DNA from: Chytriomyces cf. hyalinus JEL632
Taxonomy: Eukaryota; Chytridiomycota; Chytridiomycetes; Chytridiales; Chytriomycetaceae
Assembly: GCA_025435555.1 (NCBI GenBank)
Contig: JAIWWG010000002.1
Location: 310,001-374,000 of the forward strand
Reading direction: 5' to 3'
DNA: 64,000 bases
The first letter of the stretch is position 1. Every line of letters starts with the position of its first letter. Positions 42,463 through 53,958 of this stretch are shown piece by piece. Both the position numbers and the translations under genes were made by a program. The notes beneath the pieces were generated by a model that saw only the letters and a list, made by a program, of their open reading frames with translations, was not told the DNA's origin and made no database searches.

Positions 42463-44241
42463 ATGTGGCAGAACAGGCATTCCAACAACAGAGACCGGCG
42501 CGAAGAGCTTCATCCGTCGAATCCAGGCGTGCACGTTGCCAAGGCTGTGGCAGTAAGAGGGCAGTCAGAGAGAACTCCTTCACCTGCCGCCTGGGGACCT
42601 GCTGAACCCTCGCTTGCTCCCAGACCACTCCCCTCATTCATCTACAACGATGCAAAGCCATCAAACCAGCCATTGCATCAAAGTCACCCGAACTTATGGC
42701 AGCAACACAATCTACCGAATCACCTGAGTCAGCAGCACAACTATCCGACTTACAACCAGTTCAACCCACCAACCATTGCAACTCTGCCGAACGGCGCCCC
42801 GTACCCAATACCGCTATCTTTAGCAAGCATTCCTCCGCCGCCGTCGGCACAGCCCAGTCGAGCTTTCCACTCATACAGCACCCCTTCAACCACCCCCGAA
42901 CAACACCATCCTCAAGGGCGCCATAGCTCCCTCGGACATTCCACGCCATACGCTTCGAATTCTCTGCCCTCGGCTGATCGTCCCACGATGCTTTCAGTGA
43001 GGCCGTACCCTCAGAGATTGTCCATGGTGTCCATGCGAGCACTGGCAGCTCACGAGGTGGTCCGAAGCCCGCCCGCCGAAGTGTCGCCAGAGGCTTACCA
43101 ATCGCACTCGATGCCGATGCCGTCATCATCTTTTGCGCATTTAGAAAATACCCATCAATCACATCCCGCCACTTTAAGTTCAACTGTTCAAAATCTCCCA
43201 CATTATCACGCCCAAAGTCTTCCGCTCTTTTCTCCAATTCCACCTCGATTTGATAGCATGGAGTCGAATCGAAGTGATAGTGTCAGCAGCAACTCTCGTG
43301 CAAGTCTTCCTCCGCGAAGTTTCACCCCACAGCCTCCTTCTGGACCCCCGCCCAACTTTCCTCAAAACCATTACGGAAAGAGCATGACCAATATGATGCA
43401 CATTCCGCACTATCCTCCTCCGCAGTCAATCTCCCGTGCTACAACGCCGACCCCACCCGCATACCCGCCACCCAATCTCCAACCGCGTTCATCCAGCGTC
43501 GCCGAACCAGCGTCAGGCTCATCGTCCATTTCCAGTTACCTCCCTACAAGCATGGATCTCTCCGGGAACCCGTATACTTGGAACAGCGGGCAGGTGGCCG
43601 AATGGCTGCGCACGCTTGGCGCCAAGCAAGAAACGCTGTCCGTGATCCTTTCCAGGCAGATTCGCATGGACCAGCTGCTTCGTGAATCTTCACCAGAAGT
43701 TTTGCAGCAGCGATATTTGATTCAAAAATTGGGACCGCGACTGCTGATTCATGATCATTTGAGTAAAATCAAGCTCGCGTATTCACCGCCGCCGACGGCA
43801 CCAGCTGCATCGAATTCATCGGCACAGTCGTCCATGTTTCAAAACTTGCGGGATCCGTTTGCCTGGAGTCCGATGCAAGTTGGCGGGTGGTTGAAAACGC
43901 TCGGTGCCAAAGAAGATACCGCGCAAATCATTTTGGAAAAAGGGACAACAATGCAAGACCTTGTGCAAGCGAATTCGGATGTGTTGATGAACGTGTACAA
44001 GTTGAGCAAGTTGGGTCCGCGGCTTTTGATTCTGGATCAGTTGGAGAGGGTAAGGAGGGGGGAGAGTGTCGAGTTTGGTGGGGTTGGAGGAGCCAATGTT
44101 GCAGCAAGTGGCGCTAGTAATGAGGCTGTTGTAAGTAGCGATGGTGCGATGGGATCGCTGGCGAGTGGGGTTGGAGAATTGCAGATCACAGGCGGCGACG
44201 ACGATGTTCTACCACGCTATGAGACATTTATCCGCCGATAG
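42463..44241 (+). CDS. scaffold-like protein with two C-terminal SAM domains
   Basis: One exon, 592 residues. Residues 1-360 are low complexity, rich in Pro, Ser, His and Gln. Two SAM-type domains follow: NPYTWNSGQVAEWLRTLGAK ... LGPRLLIHDHLSKI (about 366-440) and DPFAWSPMQVGGWLKTLGAK ... LGPRLLILDQLERV (about 462-530). They are about 55 percent alike, so one arose by duplication. The tail is Gly/Ala-rich. Likely a polymerising adaptor that could bind the SAM tails of membrane proteins; that pairing is inference. Confidence 0.75.
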   Translation: MWQNRHSNNRDRREELHPSNPGVHVAKAVAVRGQSERTPSPAAWGPAEPSLAPRPLPSFIYNDAKPSNQPLHQSHPNLWQQHNLPNHLSQQHNYPTYNQFNPPTIATLPNGAPYPIPLSLASIPPPPSAQPSRAFHSYSTPSTTPEQHHPQGRHSSLGHSTPYASNSLPSADRPTMLSVRPYPQRLSMVSMRALAAHEVVRSPPAEVSPEAYQSHSMPMPSSSFAHLENTHQSHPATLSSTVQNLPHYHAQSLPLFSPIPPRFDSMESNRSDSVSSNSRASLPPRSFTPQPPSGPPPNFPQNHYGKSMTNMMHIPHYPPPQSISRATTPTPPAYPPPNLQPRSSSVAEPASGSSSISSYLPTSMDLSGNPYTWNSGQVAEWLRTLGAKQETLSVILSRQIRMDQLLRESSPEVLQQRYLIQKLGPRLLIHDHLSKIKLAYSPPPTAPAASNSSAQSSMFQNLRDPFAWSPMQVGGWLKTLGAKEDTAQIILEKGTTMQDLVQANSDVLMNVYKLSKLGPRLLILDQLERVRRGESVEFGGVGGANVAASGASNEAVVSSDGAMGSLASGVGELQITGGDDDVLPRYETFIRR

Positions 44242-44549
44242 TTTTGCGTTAGCGAGACTCCATAAGGCAGTTTTGGCACAACTCAAATCAAAATATGTTT
44301 TAGCACGAGTCACTTTCTGAGCCTGCCAATAAATTATCTTTCAAAACGGACAACTCAAACACATACACACAATATACACGTGATGGGCGACAGCATCACA
44401 AATGACTTGTATCGGGTGGGGTGGAGGGTATCCAATGGGTTTGAACATTTTGAGCGACCCGCGTAAAATAAACTGGCGGACAAGCGAAAGTAAATCAGTC
44501 CAAAAAAACACGTTTCAACGCCACCAGCCACACACACCAACACAAGCGA
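44242..44549. other. intergenic, no gene seen
   Basis: Untranslated flanks of the double-SAM and arrestin-like genes. AATAAA lies at about 44329. Confidence 0.5.
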
Positions 44550-47500
44550 ATGATCGCAGACATCCGCTTGCGCAGCAGCGACGCCCGCTTCTTTGCAATC
44601 GACACAGGCGGGCCCAACGATATGGTTGTAAAGGGTCACGTAGACCTTGAGGGAGTTGAAGGAGGTGTGTGTTACAGTGCGTGCACATGCCATTTCCTCA
44701 TCTGGCTAATACCTTCCAACAGGTGTCGCTGCACTCGAGAATGTGCAGATTGCGGTAGGAATCAAGGGCGTAGCCATTGCAGGCGAGAACAGAACGTCGC
44801 TCTTGGCCGCGAGTCAAATCCTGTTTGACTCGGCCACCGAAGGTCCACTACCTCGCTCGAGTCTGTCGTTCGCAGTTCCTCTCGCGACGGCAACCACCAT
44901 TGCTGCAACCGGTCTTCCGCCATCTTTCCCCCTCACATCGACCAGTGTCACCCAATCGGAACAAGACTATGCTTGGGCACCGCTGTCAAGTGCTGACTCA
45001 GCATCGCCACTCTCCGTGCGCTATACCATCAAAGCAATCGTGGTCTACTACATTGCTGGCGTCAAACACATGAAGGAGACTCAAGCCGAACTGTTTGTTC
45101 TTCCCCCCGCATCAATGCGCGCACTTGTACTGGCATCGCAGACACCGTTATCACTTGCGAACGGAGACGACGGAAACTTGAATTCGGATCTCAACTACTT
45201 GCTTACGATTGCACGCCGGGCCGTTTTGCCTGGTGGCTTTTTTTTCGCCGAATTGGATTTGTTTGTGCCACAAGACAGCCCAATTAGGCTGTCAAAATCA
45301 GTTTTGTCGCTTCGCTCCAAACTAACTGTTCGTAACGGTGAGGCAATTGGTGACACCAGCTCTGCTGCTGACTCACAAGTCTGGACCTCGGTCTCTGAAG
45401 TCATCCAAGGCTCATCTCACGAGCTGTCAAAGTCCATGAAACTTGCTGTACCTGCCGATGTCTTTTGCAGCTTGGAAACGACCATGTTCTCGTACAGCTA
45501 CACGTTGCGATTGGAGATTTTCGGAGACGCGTCTTCAATCCCTGTGGCTGTTGTCGATGTTCCTGTTGTCATCACGCAACTGGGAGACTTGTTTGATGCG
45601 GGAGCAGTTCCTCGCCTCGTTCGCAACGCTTCAAACAACCAGGAAGCCGTTTCGAAGCATGATCTTGAGCTGAATGTCGTGGGCATGTTTACGTGTCTGC
45701 GCGGCTTTAAACCCACCGAGACCGATGAGATTGCTGTCAACGAAAACGAAACTATGCATATTTAGTAAGTTTAAACTATGTCTGTTGAGCATATCTGACT
45801 CATAATCTTCTTCTCAGCCACGTATATCCAGATGGAATGGCGTTTGGAGAAAATCTCACGTCAAGGGCAAAAGGGCTGGTGCCAATCCACCACTTGGTTG
45901 AATCAACATACTCTGGTGTTAAGCCTCCGTCTGTTGCTCTCAGTCCGATTGTTCCAAGTGACGCTCTTGCTTCCTTAAACGATTCGTCACACAGTTTGCC
46001 GTCCCTTATCCAATCTCCAGTTTCTTCGAAGGCCGAGACCTTGTTCACTCCTTCTTTTACGAGCCTTCCAGACATGTTACCAGTTGTCCCAGCACCATCA
46101 GGACAGCCTCCATCGTACCCTGCTTCTCCCGTTTCTCCAAAAAAGTCCTTCATCAATGATGTAAAGCCTCAATCCATTCCCATGCCGCCCGTTTTATCCC
46201 AAGGCCGAGCCCCATCAGTGACAAACAAAAAAGTCGGCTTCTTTTCGAAATTTAAAAAGAACGACTCCACAACAGTCTCGGTTGTACCCGTTCAAGCCAT
46301 TGTGCTTAACCAAGTCGTCAGTGTAGAAACAGCCACGGCTCATTTGGGCTTGTTGAACCGTTTCTCGTTGCTCGAAGACAAGGATCAGATGGTGGACTGG
46401 ATCTTTTTGTGCCGTGCCGAACAGCGGTATTTGATGTGGCTGGACCTGTTGAGAGAAACGACTCCGACGCTTGAAAGCATGCCGTTGCCGCCACTCGGTT
46501 AGTGATGCAATATGTCGCGCTTGTCGTAAAGAGCTGACCTGTACCTCCTTTTTATTATTTTTGCTCTGTTCACTGTCGCAGACGTCGCGCTCATGTGGCA
46601 TTCTCACATGTTGAACCCACTTCGCTATCTCGAAGACTGCTTTTTCGTTTTTGGAGCTCCCAGTGCATATTCCATCCCCTTCGCCCGCATGCACGCTGTC
46701 CCAGGAATCGACTATCTCCCCAAAGACGGCTCCATCGAAGTCTGGGAAGCATTCACCAAAGAACCCTTTTCAATTTACATGACTGATTCATCTCCATTCC
46801 GTTACGCCTGTATCTGGTGTAAAGGAGCCTTTGATGTGGACCCGCGGCAGTTTGTCTACTACCGCATGAAAGATACTGGCATTGTATGTCCATTGTGTCA
46901 CGAAACGAGCACAGCAAGCAACGTGTCTGCAAAACGATTCATTACCGACTGTGAGCGGTTTTATGGGACTGGGCGCATCATGTTTGGATCGGCATTGGAT
47001 GAAAAGACCTCAGCTCTGAATGTGGCGAAAGCGTCTCAAGATCTGAGTGTTGTGGTTCCAACAGAGGAAGACTTTTATCTCCAAGGAGAACATTCACACA
47101 CGTGTTCATGGGACCATGTGGAAAATGGGATGCGTGCGCAGTTTACGCGGCTGCGGATGGTGAAAGCGCTTAAAAACAATGTGCGGCGGAGTACGGTTCC
47201 GAAAATGTTTCGCGCGTACAAGGATATTCCGGTCCCATTGAGTTTGGATCTTGTTTCGGCTGTGATTCGGCAGCGAGGGTTTACGGGGAAAATGGTGGGC
47301 GGGATTGTTGATTGGTGTGAACGTGACGCGCTTCCACGAGCTACCATTCGGTACCGCAACTTTTTGGCGCTCATGAAGAAGGAACCGGGAAAGTTTTTGG
47401 TTCCGACTTTGGGTGAGTTGCTTTTTTTTTTTTGGTATTGGACGCGTTGCTGAACTGGTTTGTGTTCAGATGTCGATTTGATGTGGCATACACACCAATG

Positions 47501-48365
47501 CTTCCCTCTCCAATACCAAGAATTTGGCCTGGCCGAACTTGGCCGAGTCATCAACCACGACGACAGCGTCGAATCCGACACTCTAAACAAATCCTTCAAC
47601 GTCACTTCCAAAGCATGGAAACGCCACTACAAGGAACAATACAGCGCCCACCAAGAAGAAGCAAAATGGTTCCGTCGCCCTGCTGCACTCGTGTACCCGG
47701 AATACACTCGCACTGCGCAAGAACGCGCTGTGACTGTGACTCGACCTACTACGAACTTGCAAGGCGGTTGTGCTGTGCATGATCCTACTCCTCCCCCGAT
47801 TGCGACGCGTAGGTCAGCGTACATGTATCCGATTGGAGCACCGCTTGGGACTTTTCAAACGATTCCTCCAGGGAGTGGTCAGAGGTCGACGGGGACTTAT
47901 TTGGTGGGTGGGTGTTATTCGTGTGCGGCTGTTTGTGGGGGTTGGGGAATGTGTAAGTTTTTTTTTTTTGGTTTTTTTTGGTTTTTTTACTGACGTTTTT
48001 TCCTTTTCTTTTCGATTGTCAGACGGACCTCGCTTCCATCCATGGGGTTATGGTAAACTGTTCTCTTTTTCAACAATAGCGAAAAATTAAAAAAAACAAA
48101 AACAAAAACAGGTCCTGCCTTTTACGGCCCCGTGTACTGGGGAGGATGCGGGTGGTATGCAGGCTGTGGACACTTTTCATGCGGCGGAGCAAGTTGTGGC
48201 GGGTATGGTGGCTGTGGTTCTGTTGTGGCATCTGGTGGAAATTGTGGCGCTGATTCAAGCGGTGCTGGTTGTGGAGGAGGTGGTGATAGTGGTGGCGGTG
48301 GCGGTGGCTGTGGGGGTGGCGGTTGCGGTGGAGGTGGATGTGGTGGTGGAGGCTGTGGAGGCTAA
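44550..48365 (+). CDS. arrestin-like / DUF1399 (GRDP) / Gly-Cys-rich fusion protein
   Basis: About seven exons. Exon 1 (44550-44664) and exon 2 (44723-~45765) encode a beta-rich arrestin-N-like domain (GVKGVAIAG-like GIKGVAIAGENRTS, GLPPSFPLT, SVRYTIKAIVVYYI). A Ser/Pro linker follows. Then come DUF1399 segments of the glycine-rich domain protein family: IFLCRAEQRYLMWLDLL, DVALMWHSHMLNPLRYLEDC, and later DVDLMWHTHQCFPLQYQEF, the repeated W-H-[ST]-H signature. The last exon is almost pure Gly/Cys/Ser (GGCGGGGCGGGG type). Plant and fungal GRDPs join DUF1399 to a Gly-rich tail; the arrestin-like head is an addition here. Two adjacent genes are possible but the splice frame is continuous. Confidence 0.7.
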
Positions 48366-48574
48366 TAGATGTGACAGAACTGTGTTTTTTTTTTCTGGGG
48401 GTATTTTTCGCGTTTATATGTTTGCCACATTTTTGTATCATGTTCCAAGTAAAAACTGTTGTTTGTTCATGTTGTTGAAATGTTCAACGAGAGAATCAGC
48501 GTCTTTTTATTACTCAAACAACCAGGCTTCATAGGGAGGAAAACTTCTAAAGAGCACGTTTCAAAAACCGCGCT

Positions 48575-49327
48575 TTAGGCGCAAGCAGGGGTGGTACCGA
48601 CAGTCTTGCAGGTGGTACCTTTGGGGCACTGGTACGAGTAGAACGAGGAGCCTCCACTCCAGCCACCAGACGCAGCCAGCGAAATGCACTGGGAAATAAA
48701 GTTTGTACCGTCACATTGAGTGGTACCCGCCTTGCAGCTCATGTCCCAGTACTTGTCTCCACTCTTTGGCACCTGGGATGGTTCCGTCTGAGACAATAGG
48801 AGGTACTTGTTGTGCGAGTTGGATCCGGTACTGGAGACTTTGACGTCAGCGCAGCCGCCGAAGGCTTCGTTTTCAGGCTGGCCACCGTTGTTGGCGATGT
48901 AGGACCAACGAATGACTGCGTTATATTCTCCAGCTGGGAGAGTGACATTGATGGAGCCTTGGCCGGACGCATTCTCGCCGCGCACACCGCATTTAGGGTC
49001 CGTGCCAATAACTTGCCAAGTTTTCTGGTTGTCTCGGGAAATGTAAGCGACACAGCCTCCTTGGTGGGAGTTCATGATGTTGTAGTCGACGGTTGCAGCG
49101 CCGGCTGTGAGGGTTTGGGTAAAGACTGGGCCTGGGGGGAGGTAGTTGCAGAGTTTGTCGAAGGCTGGGTGTGGGCCGAGGTTCACGTTGATGGCGCCCA
49201 TTGTGTAGGTGTAACCGTTTTGCTGGTCTTGGGGGAGGACACGGGCGATGGGCCATGCCATGATGCCATGGGCGGAGACTTGGACTGAGGCCAGGAGGGT
49301 TGTGAGGAGGACGGCGGAGTGGATCAT
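48575..49327 (-). CDS. LPMO-like copper enzyme with C-terminal chitin-binding-type module (copy 1)
   Basis: One exon, 250 residues. The signal peptide (1-19) ends just before His20, so the mature protein would start HGIMAWP. Together with His88 in MNSHQGGC this forms the expected histidine brace of a lytic polysaccharide monooxygenase. Other features are LPQDQQNGYTY, LCNYLPPGPVFTQTL and NNGGQPENEAFGGCADV. The last ~50 residues (QCDGTNFISQCISLAASGG ... CPKGTTCK) resemble CBM19-type chitin-binding modules. The CAZy family is unresolved; it resembles the AA16/X325-like group more than AA9. Probable substrate chitin or wall glucan. The paralog is at 53182. Confidence 0.75.
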   Translation of the reverse strand: MIHSAVLLTTLLASVQVSAHGIMAWPIARVLPQDQQNGYTYTMGAINVNLGPHPAFDKLCNYLPPGPVFTQTLTAGAATVDYNIMNSHQGGCVAYISRDNQKTWQVIGTDPKCGVRGENASGQGSINVTLPAGEYNAVIRWSYIANNGGQPENEAFGGCADVKVSSTGSNSHNKYLLLSQTEPSQVPKSGDKYWDMSCKAGTTQCDGTNFISQCISLAASGGWSGGSSFYSYQCPKGTTCKTVGTTPACA

Positions 49328-49959
49328 TGTTGGGATGGGTTGGGTTCCGGGAGAGTTTTGCTGCCTTCTTTTTTTATGGTGTTTGGTTGAGCTGCTTTCC
49401 CTCTTCTAATAATACGGTGTGTCAGGTGGTCTGACAGGTGACTGTCAAGCGGCACGTGATCCAGAAGCACCACCGAAAAAATTGTGCGCGTTTATCTCTA
49501 CGCTCGACCGTGTATCCATGCACTGCGAGTGACGCTGGATGCCAGTCGTGCTTGTTCTCCTCATTGTTACTGCTGGCTTAGGTAGTGGTGACAGTGTTGG
49601 CAGTGCAGGAGAGTCGCGAGGCTGACTCGTTGGAAATTGTGGAGTTGTGAAAAATTCAATTACGCGAATCTGACGCTGCGGTATTGCAATATCTGATACG
49701 GCATTGACTGCAGTCCAAACAGGGGGAGGTTCGAGCAATGCAGACATGGAGTAGAGGGAGCGGAAGGGGTGGAAGGGAACTGGGTGGCATTCCAAGAAAG
49801 TCCCCCTTTAAAAGCACGAAACTGTTTTCCACGGCTGTCCAACAGGAGCTAGTGTGAGTTTGGAAAGATGTCATTGTGGTGCTCTGTCTGGGGCGTCGGA
49901 CAAAGCTAAACTTAAAATCTGTAAAATATGAAAAAAAAAAAGAATTATAAAAAGAAAAC
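49328..49959. other. divergent promoter region between LPMO copy 1 and PUS3
   Basis: About 630 bases. A 116-residue minus-strand open frame at 49445-49795 is Pro/Ser-rich with no recognisable domain, and I do not call it. The purine-rich leader before 49960 belongs to PUS3. Confidence 0.45.
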
Positions 49960-51692
49960 ATGAGCGACTACTCCCAATGGAGCAAAGAGGCCCTGATCGA
50001 GCATATTGCCCGTCTCGAGGCTTCTTCAGCAACAGCAACAGCGGACGGTCCATCAAAACCGCACACCAAGCCTGAATTCACCCTCGAAGAGAACGCCAAA
50101 GGAACCCCACCGCTCAACCACACCAAGAAACAGAAAGGAAAAAAGACACAGAACCTGCGCCCGTTCGATTTCAGCAAACACTCTGCGCGTCCAATTGCGC
50201 TTAAAGTTGCATACCTGGGCTGGAACTATCACGGCCTCGCCGCCCAGGAAACGGGCTCAGGCATTCCGACGAGTAGGTGTTTCCCCCAGTTTTGGCCAAT
50301 GCATACAGCTGACCCGACAATGCGTTCTTAGTTGAGTCGGCGTTGTTCCAGGCTTTGTACACGGCTCGATTGATTCCGGATGCTTCAGGGAAGGGCTGTA
50401 ACTGGACCCGGTGTGGCCGCACAGACAGAGGCGTTTCCTCATTCGGACAAGTGGTTTCTTGCCTTGTTCGATCCAATTTACCCATCGGCGCTGAAGGCAC
50501 TTGCAACTGGCCGTCCGAATCGGAACCCGAATTGAAAAGAAAAAGACTCAATGACGACGATGAAGACAATGAGAATGAAGGCGAGGCGGAGAATACTCAT
50601 GCAACCTCGCAGGACTTGATGGACGTTTCCTTGCCTGACAAGGCATTCACGCCTGTGCCCGAGGACTGTTCCGAAATTCAATATGTGGCTCGATTGAATC
50701 ACATTTTACCACCCGATATACGCATTCTGGCATGGTCACCTATCGCACCGCAGTTTAGCTCGCGATTTGATTGCACGTTTAGGCGGTATCGCTACTTTTT
50801 CCCTGCCGAAGGTCTTGATTTGAAACGCATGCAGGAAGCTGCGAAATTGTACATTGGCGCCAAAGATTACCGCCATTTCTGCAAAGTCGATCCTTCGAAA
50901 AACGTCAAAACATATGTGCGAACTGTTTTGGACGCTAGTGTTGAGCCGCTTCGGACACGTCATTCAAACTTGCCCACAACAACCAACTTTTTGGCTCCAT
51001 CAAATGATTTGATAGAGGACTCTGAAGTCACAGTCGCACCCGAATCGTTCCTTGTATTTGAAGTCAAAGGACACGCGTTCTTGTGGCACCAAGTTCGGTG
51101 CATGACAGCCATCTTGCACCTGATTGGCCGCGGCCTTGAACCCGTTTCCCTCATCAACGATCTGACGGACCTTTCGAAACACCCCGATAATGCTGGACGA
51201 CCCATTTACGGAATGGCCAGCGAAATCCCGCTCGTGTTGGTTGAATGCGGGTTCAACGACGGTGTCTTGGACTGGCGCGTTGACGCGGAACCCATTTCAC
51301 AAGTTCAGCAGCAGAATCTGGATGTTGTCGCTTCGTATCAAACTTCTGACGCGTTCTCGCAACTTGCTGTGAATTTATGGGGACAGTGGCGAGAGCATTC
51401 TATTAAGGCTGCACAGGTGGAAGCGCTGTTGCAGCAGATCAGTGTAGACTCGTTTGGCAGTGCCAGGAATATAAACTACAGACAAATGTTTGATGCGTAT
51501 GCGAGGGACGGTGTGCTTGGCAACGCGTCGGGAGAATCTGGAGGGTATGGTGGAAAGAGTTCCAAATCGTACATTCCCATCATGAAGAGGAAGCGGTGTG
51601 ACTCGATCGAAGATAGAACTGTCAAGTACAATGCGTCCAAACAGAACAAGCAAGCGAAAAAGGCGGCAACAACAAAGAAGGGTTCTGAGTAA
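49960..51692 (+). CDS. PUS3: tRNA pseudouridine(38/39) synthase, DEG1/PUS3 family
   Basis: Two exons (49960-~50271 and ~50333-51692; the splice joins GSGIPT to IESALFQAL). The N-terminus has the short coiled coil typical of the family (LIEHIARLEAS). Core motifs are ALKVAYLGWNYHGLA, the catalytic aspartate in TRCGRTDRGVSSFGQV, LPPDIRILAWSP, SSRFDCTFRRYRYFF, YIGAKDYRHFCKVD and GHAFLWHQVRCM. An acidic insert of about 40 residues (DDDEDNENEGEAENTH) sits in the middle. The C-terminus is lysine-rich. The enzyme isomerises U38/U39 in the anticodon arm of many tRNAs. Confidence 0.9.
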
Positions 51693-51774
51693 AAAATGAG
51701 GCCGCTGCTGCGGGGTTTTTTTTTATTGCCATCTTTCAATAAAAGGAGGCGCATTCAACGAATTGGGGGGTAGT

Positions 51775-52426
51775 TTAGAGTTGCGCAAGAACACCGACGA
51801 GCCCGTTCAAGGCCATGAGCGTGGCGGTCGTGATTCCACCGATCCATCCAATTGCGCGGTGTGGTTGAAGAGCTTTGGCGTACGAGTACGTGTGGAACAG
51901 TCTGCAGTGTTTGAACTTGTTGTGAGTTTTACTGCAAGAGTAACCACAGAATAACAAAAACCAAAGACCTGAACGCGGCGAAGCTGATCACGAGCACGGA
52001 GTGTGTCTTGGGAGAGTACGCCGACAACAAACTAGACCAGGCGATAATGAGACCAATTGGGATGTTCTCAAGGTCGTTCATGACGATACGTTGCCAGCGG
52101 AGGTCATTCATCTTGTACTTTTCTTGTTTGACAGTGTCCACAGAGGCATCTGCCGCAGCGGAGGTGGCCAGCCCGAAAGTCTGGGGAATCTTGGCAGCCC
52201 CCATGGTCTTGGTGAGACTTAGCTTGGCATCCTGGAGACACAGAGAGGTTGAGTATCAAATGGGTCGTTTTAGTTGGAGACGGTTACAAACCTCGGGAGG
52301 ACGTGATCCGGCCTTGAATCTGGCACCGCCCTGTGCTGCGATTGTGAGGTACAGCTTGCCGAGGAGGACGAAGGTGGCGGCAGAAGTGGCAGCGTGTGCG
52401 GCTGTGTCGACGGAGAGAACGCCCAT
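51775..52426 (-). CDS. MAPEG-family microsomal glutathione S-transferase-like protein
   Basis: Three exons (52426-~52293, ~52232-~51987, ~51907-51775), about 165 residues. The first helix is AATFVLLGKLYLTIAAQGG, followed by RPPED. The signature RWQRIVMNDLENIPIGLI corresponds to the MAPEG R..R...NDLENIP motif. The splice then gives FRLFHTYSYAKALQPHR (the HT..Y motif). The last helix is GGITTATLMALNGLVGVLAQL-like. Family members are trimeric membrane enzymes with glutathione transferase or peroxidase activity. The gene converges with PUS3, with 82 bases between stops and an AATAAA signal for PUS3 at 51738. Confidence 0.8.
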
Positions 52427-53181
52427 TTTTCGTTTGAATTGGTTCCAGTCGGAGTTGGCGAAAAGAAGAAATCGTTGCTTACAAACTGGGGTCTGAACAA
52501 ACCACACATGGACGCACATATGCGCAGGGATGGGTGTCATTCATTGCTGCGTTGGAAAACTAAACGAGCTCTATGCTGGACCACCCAGTCTACTGGTGCC
52601 TTGTTAGCGCAGGACATCCATCGTGCCCCAAGCAGGGTGCACGCATTGGATGGGCGCGATTCTCATTCATGAAAACTAGCGAGGATAAGTGGAACTCGCT
52701 GGCGTGATCCCATTGTTTGAAGCGAGTGTGCTGTCTGGTGGAAGTGGTGGTGCTGGGGAGTGCCGGTATCAACACGAGCCACCGACATTTTGCGGTGTAA
52801 CTTTATGAATGGCATTGTCAAGTTGAGCTTGCCGATTGTTTGGGTCAGGTGTGTCAGAGTCACGTGCGGGTACTCACTCTGACATTTCCATCTTGTTATT
52901 GGCTCCTTTGAATGCTGCTTCGTAACAACAACCGGGCACTGGACACTGGACATCTCTGAGGACAACGCGCACTGTTCCCCTCACCCTCATTCGCTAACTC
53001 ACACCCGCAGTACTCAGCACAGGGAAAGCCGTTGTGCGCTGGGCAACCGAAATGAAGGGTGGCTTTGCCTACGAGGTCACCTGCTTCATCACCTGACTTA
53101 TTTTTGCAAATAATCTATAAGAACCAGCAAAACAACTCAACTGCTGAGTCCCCCACTAGATTTACCACCCCCAACAGCGAA
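52427..53181. other. divergent promoter region, no gene seen
   Basis: About 750 bases between the MAPEG gene and LPMO copy 2. Short open frames on both strands lack family signals. A minus-strand frame at 52663-52965 is not called. Confidence 0.45.
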
Positions 53182-53958
53182 ATGTACCCATCACTGGCCA
53201 TCCTCCTGCTCACGGCTCTCTCCACAACAACCCACTTGGCAAACGCACACGGGATCATGGCCTTCCCCATCATCCGAATGCTCCCACAAGACCAACAAAA
53301 CGGCTACACCTACGCCAAAGGCGCTACCAACGTGAACCTACCACCCCACCCAAACTTTGACAAGCTCTGCAACTACCTGCCCCCAGGCCCGGTCTTTACG
53401 CAGACACTCACTGGTGGGCCATTGGTCGTTGACTGGACCATTAGCGCGTTCCACCGCGGCGGATGCACCGTCTCCATCAGCAGGGACCAACAAAAATCAT
53501 GGGAAATCATTGGCTCGAACGCCACATGCGGTATCCCCGCAACCCCCGGCATGAAAGGAACCGGCCAAATCCCTGTCACCCTCCCGCAAGGAAACTACTC
53601 GGCAGTCCTGCGCTGGTCGTACGTTGCTGATAACGGCGGACAACCCGAAAACGAAGCCTTCTCCTCTTGCGCCGATATTGTCGTCAATGACTCTGGATCC
53701 AATAAACACGTGTTTTACGACGTGCTTCCAACGAGTGCTGGGGCGTCGGACAGTGCGTTGCCAAAGACGCCGTGGCAGTACTTTGATAGCTCGTGTAAAC
53801 CAGGCGCGTTCCAGTGCTCTTCCAAGTCTGTGTTTATTAACCAGTGCATTTCGTTGGCTGCATCGGGAACTTACAATGGTGGCTCTGGATGGTACCAGTA
53901 CGCTTGTCCCTTCAACACAACGTGCCAAGGAACCGGGCCCACTGCGTACTGCAAATAA
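53182..53958 (+). CDS. LPMO-like copper enzyme with C-terminal chitin-binding-type module (copy 2)
   Basis: One exon, 258 residues. Signal peptide 1-22, mature start HGIMAFP (His23). The second brace histidine is His91 in ISAFHRGGC, at the same 68-residue spacing as in copy 1. The core shares LPQDQQNGYTY, LCNYLPPGPVFTQTL and NNGGQPENEAFSSCADI. The C-terminal module (FQCSSKSVFINQCISLAASG ... CPFNTTCQ) again resembles CBM19. About 60 percent identical to copy 1 by eye. An extra loop (IPATPGMKGTG) is present. Secreted, presumably acting on chitin. ATG 53182 is chosen because it opens the signal peptide. Confidence 0.75.
   Translation: MYPSLAILLLTALSTTTHLANAHGIMAFPIIRMLPQDQQNGYTYAKGATNVNLPPHPNFDKLCNYLPPGPVFTQTLTGGPLVVDWTISAFHRGGCTVSISRDQQKSWEIIGSNATCGIPATPGMKGTGQIPVTLPQGNYSAVLRWSYVADNGGQPENEAFSSCADIVVNDSGSNKHVFYDVLPTSAGASDSALPKTPWQYFDSSCKPGAFQCSSKSVFINQCISLAASGTYNGGSGWYQYACPFNTTCQGTGPTAYCK

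Noticed and set aside
48070-48441. His/Asn-rich minus-strand open frame
   Set aside because: Mirror of the Gly-rich exon of the DUF1399 gene; an antisense artefact of repetitive codons.
49445-49795. 116-residue minus-strand open frame
   Set aside because: Pro/Ser-rich without domain or splice partner, lying in the promoter space between two divergent genes.
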